Shown here: in pieces, positions 1-6,190 of the stretch
Layout of the letters: every line of letters starts with the position of its first letter
How positions within the stretch are numbered: the stretch's first letter is position 1
Source: Bacteroidales bacterium UBA3289
Lineage (GTDB): Bacteria > Bacteroidota > Bacteroidia > Bacteroidales > UBA932
Assembly (NCBI GenBank): GCA_002361625.1
Contig: DETL01000022.1
Span: 4,257 to 12,432 of the forward strand
DNA: 8,176 nucleotides
Direction of reading: 5' to 3'
Made by a program: the position numbers and the translations under genes
The notes under the pieces: model-generated
What the model saw: the letters and a program-made list of their open reading frames with translations, nothing else
Database searches by the model: none
Told to the model about the DNA's origin: nothing

Positions 1-574
1 TGTTGGCGCTGCCGCCGCCCTTGGCCACCATGATGAAACGGTATTCGTCGCCCTGGGTGGCCTCGATGTCGATCTGCGCAGGAAGGTTGCACTTGGTGTT
101 CACCTCGTTGTACATGTCCAGCGGAGCGTTCTGGCTGTAGCGGAGATTCTCCTGGGTGTAGGTGTTATACACGCCGAGGCTCAGGGCCTCCTCGTCTTCG
201 AAATCCGTCCAGACATGCTGTCCCTTTTCGCCGTGGATGATGGCCGTACCGGTGTCCTGGCAGAAGGGGAGCACTCCCTTGACCGACGTTTCCGCGTTGC
301 GCAGGAACTGGAGGGCGACGTATTTGTCGTTGTCGCTGGCTTCGGGGTCGGCCAGGATGGCGGCCACCTGCTCGTTGTGGGCGCGGCGGAGCATGAACTG
401 GCAGTCGTGGAAGGACTGCTGGGCGACCAGCGTGAGCGCCTCGGGGGAGACTTCCAGGATGGTCTTCTCGCCGAAACTGGATGTTTTTACGAGTTTTTCA
501 GACCCGGGGATCTTGTAATACTCAGTCGTGTCGGGACCGAGCTGGAACATGGGTGCGTATTTGAATTCAGCCAT
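1..574 (-). CDS. Class I fumarate hydratase, N-terminal part (cut by window edge)
   Basis: This is the first 191 codons of an oxygen-sensitive, iron-sulfur class I fumarase, which interconverts fumarate and (S)-malate in the cytoplasm. Full-length single-chain members are roughly 540-550 residues, so about two thirds lie beyond the left edge. I translated it from the ATG at 574-572 (begins MAEFKYAPMF). Family hallmarks are clear: LPFCQDTGTA at residues 102-111, where Cys105 is the expected first [4Fe-4S] ligand; VYNTYTQENLRYSQNAPLDMY followed by EVNTKCNLPAQID; and AKGGGSAN at the truncated end. The match to the E. coli FumA/FumB pattern, including the cysteine position, makes the start secure. 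It is divergent from the PspC/PadR operon and has its own TATCTTTG box just upstream. FumA-type and FumB-type cannot be told apart here, so no symbol is given. Confidence 0.93.
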   Translation of the reverse strand, partial: MAEFKYAPMFQLGPDTTEYYKIPGSEKLVKTSSFGEKTILEVSPEALTLVAQQSFHDCQFMLRRAHNEQVAAILADPEASDNDKYVALQFLRNAETSVKGVLPFCQDTGTAIIHGEKGQHVWTDFEDEEALSLGVYNTYTQENLRYSQNAPLDMYNEVNTKCNLPAQIDIEATQGDEYRFIMVAKGGGSAN

Positions 575-598
575 AAGAGAGTTAGTTTTTCGTATCCA

Positions 599-606
599 CA
601 AAGATA
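599..606 (-). promoter_or_regulatory. Candidate -7 box for the class I fumarase gene
   Basis: Read on the minus strand, this is TATCTTTG, a perfect match to the Bacteroidota -7 consensus TAnnTTTG. It lies 25 nt upstream of the start codon at 574, which predicts a short leader of about 20 nt. No clear TTTG -33 element sits at the expected 19-21 nt spacing; that stretch is AT-rich without the motif. The call therefore rests on the -7 box and its position. Confidence 0.5.
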
Positions 607-654
607 GTAATTTTCCATGAATCCATATTTATTGGAAATTTTTAGTACCTTGTA

Positions 655-686
655 TTGCATAGTAATGGAAAAATTTTATATCTTTG
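655..686 (+). promoter_or_regulatory. Promoter of the PspC-PadR-PspC operon
   Basis: TTG at 655-657 (preceded by A) is followed by a 21-nt spacer and TATCTTTG at 679-686, which matches the TAnnTTTG -7 consensus perfectly. Transcription would start near 692, leaving a leader of about 18 nt before the ATG at 710. This placement rules out the in-frame ATG at 617 as the start, because it lies upstream of the promoter. Confidence 0.6.
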
Positions 687-687
687 C

Positions 688-707
688 GTCAACAAATATT
701 TTGCGAC
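688..707. promoter_or_regulatory. Candidate operator: imperfect palindrome over the operon's predicted transcription start
   Basis: The 20-bp sequence has the form GTC-N3-AAAT / ATTT-N3-GAC, with 7 of 10 positions symmetric. It lies between the -7 box and the ATG at 710, where binding would block initiation. TTTGCG also occurs twice, at 683-688 and 700-705. PadR-family repressors are dimers that commonly repress their own operons through palindromes, so this is a plausible autoregulatory site for the PadR gene at 1295. AT-rich promoters often show such partial symmetry by chance. Confidence 0.3.
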
Positions 708-709
708 AA

Positions 710-1291
710 ATGAAACGCGTGACCAATGCCTGTATCGGAGGGCGCAATTTCACCCTCAACGATGATGCCTACAACCGCCTGGATGCCTATCTCCATCATT
801 TCAAGGCCAAACTGACCGTGCCCGAGACCCAGAAAGGGGAGGTGATGGACGAAATCGAAGGCCGGATCGCCGAACTGTTCTACCGGGAAGTAGGGGAGAC
901 CGCCCGCGTGGTTACCCTGCCCATGGTGGAACAGGTTGTCTCTACCCTCGGGATGCCGGACGGCTCCCCCGAGACGGGGTATTCCTATTCATCGGCTTTC
1001 CCGGAAGACAAGGTTCCGAAGAAACTGTACCGGGACATCGACAACAAGGGCGTCGCTGGTGTCTGCGCCGGCCTGGCCCATTACTTCGACATCGACGTGA
1101 CCATCATCCGGATCATCATGCTGGTGGCCTTGTTCGCCGGGACCTCCGGCTTCTGGATCTATGTCGTCCTCTGGATCGCCATTCCCAAGGCCGAAACCCC
1201 GGCGCAGAAATGCGAGATGCGGGGCATCCCTGCCACCGCGGAGAACATGGCCCGGTTCGCCGGACGTGCGCAGGACACTTATAAGCAGTAA
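710..1291 (+). CDS. PspC-domain membrane protein, short form
   Basis: A 193-residue protein and the first gene of the operon. Residues 7-85 form a soluble, mostly helical domain of unknown function (IGGRNFTL, then EVMDEIEGRIAELF and a QVVSTLG segment). After a flexible linker comes a PspC domain at about 104-160: KKLYRDIDNKGVAGVCAGLAH, then two hydrophobic segments near 131-145 and 147-158. PspC proteins are inner-membrane components linked to phage-shock or envelope-stress responses; the role of this one is inferred. A short polar tail follows. The domain order matches the gene at 1621, so the two look like paralogues flanking the PadR gene. The start at 710 is chosen because the longer reading from 617 begins upstream of the promoter and adds residues unlike the family. 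The next gene begins 3 bp after its stop. Confidence 0.88.
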   Translation: MKRVTNACIGGRNFTLNDDAYNRLDAYLHHFKAKLTVPETQKGEVMDEIEGRIAELFYREVGETARVVTLPMVEQVVSTLGMPDGSPETGYSYSSAFPEDKVPKKLYRDIDNKGVAGVCAGLAHYFDIDVTIIRIIMLVALFAGTSGFWIYVVLWIAIPKAETPAQKCEMRGIPATAENMARFAGRAQDTYKQ

Positions 1292-1294
1292 ACT

Positions 1295-1624
1295 ATGGAG
1301 AACACAAGCGAGAATGTCCGTTCCCAGATGCGGAAAGGCGTGCTGGAATACTGCATCCTGTGTATTCTCAGCAAGAAGGAGGCCTATGCCTCCAGTATCA
1401 TCGACGAGCTCAAGACGGCCAACATGATCGTGGTAGAAGGGACTCTGTATCCGCTCCTGATCCGCCAGAAGAACCAGGGCCTCCTGACTTACCGCTGGGA
1501 GGAATCCACCCAGGGCCCGCCCCGGAAATACTATGAAATCACGGAGAAAGGCCGTGCCCAGCTCGCCGAGATGGACGCTGCCTGGCAGGAAATGGTGGAA
1601 AGTATCGAAACGCTGAAGCGATGA
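1295..1624 (+). CDS. PadR-family transcriptional regulator
   Basis: A 109-residue protein, the usual size for short PadR regulators, which consist of a winged helix-turn-helix plus a C-terminal dimerisation helix. Residues 11-45 hold the recognition region (MRKGVLEYCILCILSKKEAY then SSIIDELK). The family signature follows: EGTLYPLLIRQKNQGLLTYRW at 48-68, the wing GPPRKYYEITEKG at 74-86, and a helix to the end. PadR proteins are cytoplasmic dimeric repressors, often of membrane-protein or stress genes and of their own operon. It lies between two PspC genes: 3 bp after the first, with its TGA overlapping the ATG of the second (ATGA). It is therefore very likely co-transcribed with both and is the best candidate for controlling them. 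The ligand or signal cannot be read from the sequence. Confidence 0.93.
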   Translation: MENTSENVRSQMRKGVLEYCILCILSKKEAYASSIIDELKTANMIVVEGTLYPLLIRQKNQGLLTYRWEESTQGPPRKYYEITEKGRAQLAEMDAAWQEMVESIETLKR

Positions 1625-2661
1625 AAGAAATCGAGAGAGTGAGCATCGGAGGCTATGCCTTCACGCTCGAAAAAGATGCCGCCGTTGCGGTGGAACGCTA
1701 CCTGAAGGACCTGGAGGCCCATTATCTGGGCCAGGAAGGAGGGAAGGAAATCATGGAAGGGATCGAAGAGCGGATGGCCGAACTGCTGCTGGAGCGCTGC
1801 GGTACGGGCCGTGTCGCCGGCGTCGCCGACATCCAGGGAATCATCGACATCCTGGGCCGGCCGGAACGGATCGAGGCCGACGACCCCGAGCCGGAACGTC
1901 CGCAGGAGAAGCCGCAGAAGAAGCTGTACCGGGACCTGGAGAACAAGCGGGTTGCCGGCGTGTGCGCCGGTCTGGGCAATTATTTCAATATCGATATCGC
2001 CCTCATCCGGATCGTCTTTGCCGTCATCGCGATCGCCCTTTTCTTCGGCGGGGCGGATGAAGGCATCTGGTCCCTGCTCGGATTCGTGGCCTATGGGGTC
2101 CTTTGGCTGGCGATGCCGCCGGCCCGGACGGCGCAGGAGCGCTGGGCCATGAAGGGAGAGAAGGGGACGCTGGAGGATATCCAGCGGAATGTCCGGAACG
2201 GCATCCAGGAGATGGGCGATGTGGCCCGGCAGGGCGCCCGGGAAATCGGCGATGCCGTCCGTGGCCCCAAGGGAAGCGAATTCGGAAAGATCCTTCTGAT
2301 CGCCATCGGCATCGCCTTCCTGTTGTCCGGCGTTTCCGGCCTGGCATCCGTTTCGGTCCTGAGTCTGGCCGGCAACGGTACGCTCCATCTTCCGCTGAAC
2401 ACCTTCCTGTCGGAACTTTACGAGGAGGCCCCGATCTTCTATGACATGCTGGATACGCCTTGGATCCTGGTCCTGGCCATCCTGGCCGTCATCCTGCCGC
2501 TCATCGGCCTCATCTATCTGGGAATCCGGTTCATCTTCGGATTCAAGGCTCCTTCCTGGAAACCCGGCCTGGTCATCCTGGTGCTGTGGCTGGTCATCTT
2601 GGTCGTCCTGGCGGTCCTGGGCTTTGCCGGCATCATTTCCACCGAATACATGAACGTTTAG
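1621..2661 (+). CDS. PspC-domain membrane protein, long form
   Basis: A 346-residue protein. Residues 7-85 repeat the N-terminal domain of the short paralogue (IGGYAFTL, then EIMEGIEERMAELLLER and DILGRPE). An acidic, proline-rich linker (86-98) leads to a PspC domain at about 99-167: KKLYRDLENKRVAGVCAGLGN plus two membrane segments near 127-143 and 148-166. Residues 182-218 form a polar, probably amphipathic helical stretch. Three further hydrophobic segments follow near 222-245, 281-305 and 315-340, giving five membrane spans. The start overlaps the PadR stop as ATGA, implying translational coupling. Compared with the short form, the C-terminal half is an added membrane module. A role as membrane-stress sensor or effector is inferred from PspC and the PadR context; no enzymatic motif is visible. 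Confidence 0.9.
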   Translation: MKEIERVSIGGYAFTLEKDAAVAVERYLKDLEAHYLGQEGGKEIMEGIEERMAELLLERCGTGRVAGVADIQGIIDILGRPERIEADDPEPERPQEKPQKKLYRDLENKRVAGVCAGLGNYFNIDIALIRIVFAVIAIALFFGGADEGIWSLLGFVAYGVLWLAMPPARTAQERWAMKGEKGTLEDIQRNVRNGIQEMGDVARQGAREIGDAVRGPKGSEFGKILLIAIGIAFLLSGVSGLASVSVLSLAGNGTLHLPLNTFLSELYEEAPIFYDMLDTPWILVLAILAVILPLIGLIYLGIRFIFGFKAPSWKPGLVILVLWLVILVVLAVLGFAGIISTEYMNV

Positions 2662-2673
2662 CGGCCCCCGCCG

Positions 2674-2705
2674 TTTGGTCGTGTCGATGTTTTTCCGTAA
2701 TTTTA
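2674..2705 (+). promoter_or_regulatory. Candidate promoter of the sialidase gene
   Basis: TTTG at 2674-2677, a 20-nt spacer, and TAATTTTA at 2698-2705. The latter matches TAnnTTTG except for the final base. Transcription would start near 2710-2712, giving a leader of about 13 nt. The -7 box sits at the exact centre of the inverted repeat at 2681-2722. The sialidase therefore appears to have its own promoter, separate from the PspC operon. Confidence 0.5.
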
Positions 2706-2722
2706 CGGTCAAACATCGACAC
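2681..2722. repeat. 42-bp inverted repeat abutting the sialidase start codon
   Basis: GTGTCGATGTTT (2681-2692) and AAACATCGACAC (2711-2722) are perfect 12-bp reverse complements. Inside them, after a 2-nt mismatch on each side, CCGTAA (2695-2700) pairs with TTACGG (2703-2708). The structure ends two bases before the ATG at 2725 and is centred on the candidate -7 box. No T-run follows the right arm, so it is not a standard intrinsic terminator for the PspC operon. It could be a DNA operator or an RNA hairpin formed on read-through transcripts. Confidence 0.85.
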
Positions 2723-2724
2723 TC

Positions 2725-4104
2725 ATGTTACTATCCACGCTCATCGCCCTCGTTGCATCTGCGACGATCCAGATCCATCATTATCAGGTACCTGTCGTCC
2801 AGGACAGGGATGTCCCGGTCGCTTCCGTGACGGTCCCGGAAGGGGTCGCCCCGGATATCAAGGTCACACTCAAGGGGTTGCCCCGGAAAGCGCTCCGCTC
2901 CTGGACTGTGAAGGGGGGACAGTTGTATGTGAACCTCGACGCCTCCCGGGTCAAGGATATCCGGAAGCCTTTTTCCTTGAAGATCAAGGCAAGCGGCTTT
3001 GATGTCGAAGAGGATGGCGCCCGCATGCACCGGCTGGCCCGGAAGGTCCGTACGGCCGGGGACGATGGCGTCGCGGCCTACCGGATCCCCGGACTGGTGA
3101 CCACGAAGAAGGGCACGCTGGTCGGCGTGTACGACATCCGCCACGAGAATTCCCGGGACCTGCAGGGCCATATCGACGTGGGTGTCAGCCGTTCCACCGA
3201 CGGCGGACGCACCTGGGAGCCGATGATCGTCGCCATGGACATGGGCGAATGGGGAGGACTTCCGCAGAACCTGAACGGCGTGGGAGATCCCTGCATCCTG
3301 CTGGATGAGGTGACGGGCGACCTGCTGGTCTTCGCGGCCTGGACGCATGGCGGCGAGGCCGGAAAAGCGGCTTGGTGGACGGCCGGCAGCGGCTTTTCGC
3401 CGGCAACGACGCCCCAGCTGCTGATGGTCCGTTCCACGGACGACGGCCTGACCTGGTCGGAACCGGTGAATCTTACGCGCCAAGTGAAGCGGGAAGCCTG
3501 GAATTTCACGTTCCAGGGCCCTGGACGGGGCATTACGATGGATGACGGAACGCTGGTGGTCCCGTTCCAGCACCAGGAACCGGCGCCGGAGCGGACGCCT
3601 GCAGCCGGCATCATGTACTCCAAGGACCGTGGCCTGACCTGGCGGGTCCATGAATACGCCAAGATCAACACTACCGAATCCCAGGTCGTGGAGGTGGCTC
3701 CCGGCGAGCTGATGCTCAATATGCGCGACAACCGCGGAACCGGCCGGGCGGTCTATACGACGACGGATTTCGGCCGGACCTGGACCCCGCACGTCTCGGA
3801 CGGGAAGCTGGTGGAGCCGGTGTGCATGGCAAGTCTCCTGAAGGTCCGTGCCGCCGAAAACGCCCTGGGCCAGGATATCCTTCTGTTCTCCAACCCGGCC
3901 GATGCGAAGCAGCGCAAGAATATCACCATCCAGATGAGCCTGGATGGCGGAAAGACATGGACCCGGAAATGCCTGCTGGACGAGGGGGGCGGCTGGGGCT
4001 ACTCCTGCCTGACGATGATCGACAAGGACACGGTGGGCATCCTATACGAGAGCTCCCAGGCCCATATGACCTTCCAGGCGATTCCCCTCAAAGATATCCG
4101 CTGA
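2725..4104 (+). CDS. Exo-alpha-sialidase (neuraminidase), GH33-like
   Basis: A 459-residue enzyme expected to hydrolyse terminal sialic acids from glycoconjugates. A hydrophobic N-terminus (1-13, ending ASA) suggests export, although it lacks the usual positive charge. Residues 20-100 look like a small beta-rich N-terminal domain, followed by the six-bladed propeller. The YRIP motif supplies Arg120. Arg139 and Asp145 fit the conserved Arg-x5-Asp spacing around the catalytic acid. Glu318 (TTESQ) and Tyr426 (GWGYS) fit the nucleophile pair, and Arg334 and Arg397 (in RKNIT) complete the likely arginine triad. Five Asp-boxes are visible: STDGGRTW (157-164), STDDGLTW (237-244), SKDRGLTW (299-306), TTDFGRTW (346-353) and SLDGGKTW (405-412). 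Residue roles are assigned by comparison with known bacterial sialidases. No in-frame start exists upstream before the stop at 2698. Its TGA overlaps the next ATG. Confidence 0.92.
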   Translation: MLLSTLIALVASATIQIHHYQVPVVQDRDVPVASVTVPEGVAPDIKVTLKGLPRKALRSWTVKGGQLYVNLDASRVKDIRKPFSLKIKASGFDVEEDGARMHRLARKVRTAGDDGVAAYRIPGLVTTKKGTLVGVYDIRHENSRDLQGHIDVGVSRSTDGGRTWEPMIVAMDMGEWGGLPQNLNGVGDPCILLDEVTGDLLVFAAWTHGGEAGKAAWWTAGSGFSPATTPQLLMVRSTDDGLTWSEPVNLTRQVKREAWNFTFQGPGRGITMDDGTLVVPFQHQEPAPERTPAAGIMYSKDRGLTWRVHEYAKINTTESQVVEVAPGELMLNMRDNRGTGRAVYTTTDFGRTWTPHVSDGKLVEPVCMASLLKVRAAENALGQDILLFSNPADAKQRKNITIQMSLDGGKTWTRKCLLDEGGGWGYSCLTMIDKDTVGILYESSQAHMTFQAIPLKDIR

Positions 4105-4688
4105 TGGCCATCAAGATCAACCTCGAACGGGTCGAGACCGAACTCTTCTGCTCCTCCAAATGGTGGGGCGACCCGGATTTCCCCGTGGACATGGAGTATC
4201 CGTCTTTCCCGGTGGAGGAAGACGGGGAAGCGTATGACTATCCGCTGACCTTCGTCTGCCAGATCGACTGCGAGGACATCGCTCCTTTCGATCCTGAGGG
4301 GCGTCTTCCGCACGAGGGCATGTTCTATGTCTTCGCCGCCCTGGACGCCTATGCCGGCTATGACAGTCCCATCCCGAACGGGCCGGGGGAGTGGCCCAAG
4401 GGTCAGGTCGTGGTCAAATATACGAAACACATCAACTTCGAGACCTTCCGCGCATCCATCCTCGTGGATGACGAGGACCAGCCTCTGACGGAGCCGGCCC
4501 TCCGGATGACTTTCGAGGCCTGTCCGGACGATTACGCCGGTACCGGCCTTCTTTTCGGCGACACCTTCCTCCGTATCGCAGACAAAACGGCCGCCCTGGA
4601 TTTTGGCGGCCGCTCATTGGTGTTATATCTGGAACCCGCTGATTTCGAGCGTGGTTACTGGAGGCGGATGAAGGGGAAACTGATATAG
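4104..4688 (+). CDS. DUF1963 (YwqG-like) protein
   Basis: A 194-residue, probably cytoplasmic protein of the DUF1963/YwqG family, whose biochemical role is not established. Family-like features are SKWWGDPDFP at 18-27, PLTFVCQID at 47-55 (compare the family's 'PLxFlaQI' pattern), a GMFYVFAALD strand at 72-81, and a terminal segment with LLFGDTF (149-155) and SLVLYLEPADF (171-181). It is acidic, with no signal peptide or membrane segment. The ATG at 4104 shares its A with the sialidase TGA, so it is probably translated by re-initiation from the same mRNA. A longer reading of this frame from 3822 runs over the sialidase Asp-box region and is rejected. Whether it has any functional link with the sialidase is unknown. 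Its 3' end carries a candidate terminator for the opposing aspA gene. Confidence 0.8.
   Translation: MAIKINLERVETELFCSSKWWGDPDFPVDMEYPSFPVEEDGEAYDYPLTFVCQIDCEDIAPFDPEGRLPHEGMFYVFAALDAYAGYDSPIPNGPGEWPKGQVVVKYTKHINFETFRASILVDDEDQPLTEPALRMTFEACPDDYAGTGLLFGDTFLRIADKTAALDFGGRSLVLYLEPADFERGYWRRMKGKLI
4584..4612 (-). terminator. Candidate intrinsic terminator of aspA, inside the DUF1963 gene
   Basis: CGGCCGCC (4588-4595) and GGCGGCCG (4605-4612) are perfect 8-bp arms around a 9-nt loop. On the minus strand the hairpin is followed by TTTT (complement of 4584-4587) and then GTC. It lies about 80 nt past the aspA stop. On the plus strand no T-run follows, so it points to aspA. The T-run is short. The sequence encodes residues 162-170 of the DUF1963 protein, so part of the symmetry may come from coding constraint. 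Confidence 0.45.
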
Positions 4689-4693
4689 GGAAT

Positions 4694-6106
4694 CTATTTC
4701 AGCAGCTCGTGCGACGCGGTCATGGCCTTCGGGTCCAGGGCCTCGTCCAGTTTCTCCTGCGTCATGTAGCCGTGCTCGAGGACCAGGTCATAGACGCTGC
4801 GTCCGGTCTCGAGGGCTTCCTTCGCGACCTTGGTGGAGGTCTTGTAGCCGATGTACGGATTCAGGGCGGTGACGATGCCGATGGAATGCTTGACCATCTC
4901 GTAGCAGTGGTCGGCATTGACGGTGATGCCGTCGATGCACTTGGTGCGCAGGGTGTTCATCGCGTTGATGAGCCAGGTCTGGCTTTCCAGGATGCACTGG
5001 GCGATGACGGGCTCCATGACGTTGAGTTGGAGCTGGCCGGCTTCGGCGGCGAAGGTGACGGCGGTATCGTTGCCGATGACCTTGAAGCACACCTGGTTCG
5101 TAACTTCGGGAATGACGGGATTCACCTTGCCCGGCATAATGGAGGACCCCGGAGCCATCGGAGGCAGGTTGATTTCGTGGAGACCGCAGCGGGGACCGGA
5201 GGCCATTAGACGGAGGTCGTTGCAGATCTTGGAGAGCTTGACAGCCAGGCGCTTGAGGGCGGCGGAGTAGCTCACATAAGCACCGGTGTCCGGAGTGGCT
5301 TCCACCAGGTCGGGGGCCTTTTCGAAGGTGTCGCCGGAGAATTCGCTCATCCGCTTGGTGCAGAGCTCCGCAAAGCCGGGAACGGCGTTGAGGCCGGTGC
5401 CGATGGCGGTTCCGCCCATGTTGATCTCCTTCAGGAGGACGGCGTTGCGCTCGAGGTTGGCGAGTTCTTCGGCCAGGTTGTTGGCGAAGGCGTTGAATTC
5501 CTGGCCGGAGGTCATCGGAACGGCGTCCTGCAGCTGGGTGCGGCCCATCTTGATGATGTCCTTGAACTCCTCACCCTTGGCCCGGAAGGAGGCGATCAGG
5601 TCGCCGAGGGCCTTCTCCACATGCTTGTTCATGCGGACGAACGTGTAGCGGAAGGCGCTGGGATAGGCGTCGTTCGTGGACTGGGCGCAGTTCACGTGGT
5701 CGTTCGGGGAGCAGTACTGGTATTCGCCCTTCTTGTGCCCCATCAGTTCCAGGGCACGGTTGGCGATCACCTCGTTCGCATTCATGTTCACGGAGGTGCC
5801 GGCACCGCCCTGCATCATGTCCACCGGGAACTGGTCGTGGAACTTGCCGTCCACGATTTCCCGGCAGGCGGCCATGATCGCTTCGCCGATTTCCTTCGGA
5901 AGGACGCCGAGCTCGGTGTTGGCGGCTGCGGCGGCCATCTTCACATAGGCCATCGCGATGATGTACTCGGGATAGTCGCACATCCGCGTGGTGGAAATCT
6001 TATAGTTGTTGAGGGCCCGTTGGGTCTGGACGCCGTAGTAAGCGTCGGCGGGAACCTGAAGTTCTCCCAGGAGGTCGGATTCGATCCGATACTTGATTTC
6101 GCTCAT
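4694..6106 (-). CDS. aspA: Aspartate ammonia-lyase (aspartase)
   Basis: A 470-residue enzyme that converts L-aspartate to fumarate and ammonia, close to the usual 468-478 residues for aspartases. It belongs to the fumarase/aspartase superfamily: TSVNMNANE at 104-112, STNDAYPSA at 143-151, and the GSSIMPGKVNP signature at 320-330, whose serine pair (321-322) includes the catalytic base. GRTQLQDAVPMT at 188-199 has Gln where class II fumarases have His. AEAGQLQLNVMEPVI (354-368) also matches aspartases as I recall them, so aspA is preferred over fumC. The enzyme is cytoplasmic and tetrameric in the family. It is monocistronic, with a strong consensus promoter upstream, and its stop lies 5 bp from the opposing DUF1963 stop. 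Its product, fumarate, can feed fumarate respiration or the class I fumarase encoded at the left edge. Confidence 0.95.
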   Translation of the reverse strand: MSEIKYRIESDLLGELQVPADAYYGVQTQRALNNYKISTTRMCDYPEYIIAMAYVKMAAAAANTELGVLPKEIGEAIMAACREIVDGKFHDQFPVDMMQGGAGTSVNMNANEVIANRALELMGHKKGEYQYCSPNDHVNCAQSTNDAYPSAFRYTFVRMNKHVEKALGDLIASFRAKGEEFKDIIKMGRTQLQDAVPMTSGQEFNAFANNLAEELANLERNAVLLKEINMGGTAIGTGLNAVPGFAELCTKRMSEFSGDTFEKAPDLVEATPDTGAYVSYSAALKRLAVKLSKICNDLRLMASGPRCGLHEINLPPMAPGSSIMPGKVNPVIPEVTNQVCFKVIGNDTAVTFAAEAGQLQLNVMEPVIAQCILESQTWLINAMNTLRTKCIDGITVNADHCYEMVKHSIGIVTALNPYIGYKTSTKVAKEALETGRSVYDLVLEHGYMTQEKLDEALDPKAMTASHELLK

Positions 6107-6133
6107 GGTTAAAATGTGTTATCTAATTATTCG

Positions 6134-6165
6134 CAAATGTAACAATTCGTCTGCAATAAAGCAAA
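6134..6165 (-). promoter_or_regulatory. aspA promoter
   Basis: On the minus strand TTTG (6165-6162) is followed by a 20-nt spacer and TACATTTG (6141-6134). Both elements match the Bacteroidota TTTG / TAnnTTTG consensus perfectly. The predicted start of transcription near 6127 gives a leader of about 20 nt before the ATG at 6106. This is the best promoter in the window. Confidence 0.7.
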
Positions 6166-6190
6166 AATAGGTTAGAGATTGACGATCCCT

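Noticed and set aside
612..638. A short inverted repeat (TTTCCA / TGGAAA) between the divergent fumarase and PspC promoters as a shared operator
   Set aside because: Only 6 bp of perfect match with a 15-nt gap in AT-rich DNA; this is easily expected by chance.
617..709. N-terminal extension of the short PspC protein from the ATG at 617
   Set aside because: It begins upstream of the well-matched promoter at 655-686, is AT-rich noncoding-like sequence, and has no counterpart in the paralogue.
1531..2712. A 393-codon open frame on the minus strand, opposite the long PspC gene
   Set aside because: Its translation is very rich in Asp, Gln, Gly, Arg and His, with no recognisable domain. The plus strand carries a clear PspC protein and the PadR 3' end. 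Long antisense frames are expected in GC-rich coding DNA.
2681..2722. The inverted repeat as an intrinsic terminator of the PspC operon
   Set aside because: No T-run follows the right arm on the plus strand. On the minus strand there is no gene whose end would fit here.
2731..3792. A 353-codon open frame antisense to the sialidase
   Set aside because: The composition looks like a shadow frame, while the plus strand shows five Asp-boxes and the sialidase catalytic motifs.
3822..4103. Extension of the DUF1963 frame back to 3822
   Set aside because: This part overlaps conserved sialidase sequence and has shadow-frame composition. The ATG at 4104 begins just before the recognisable domain.
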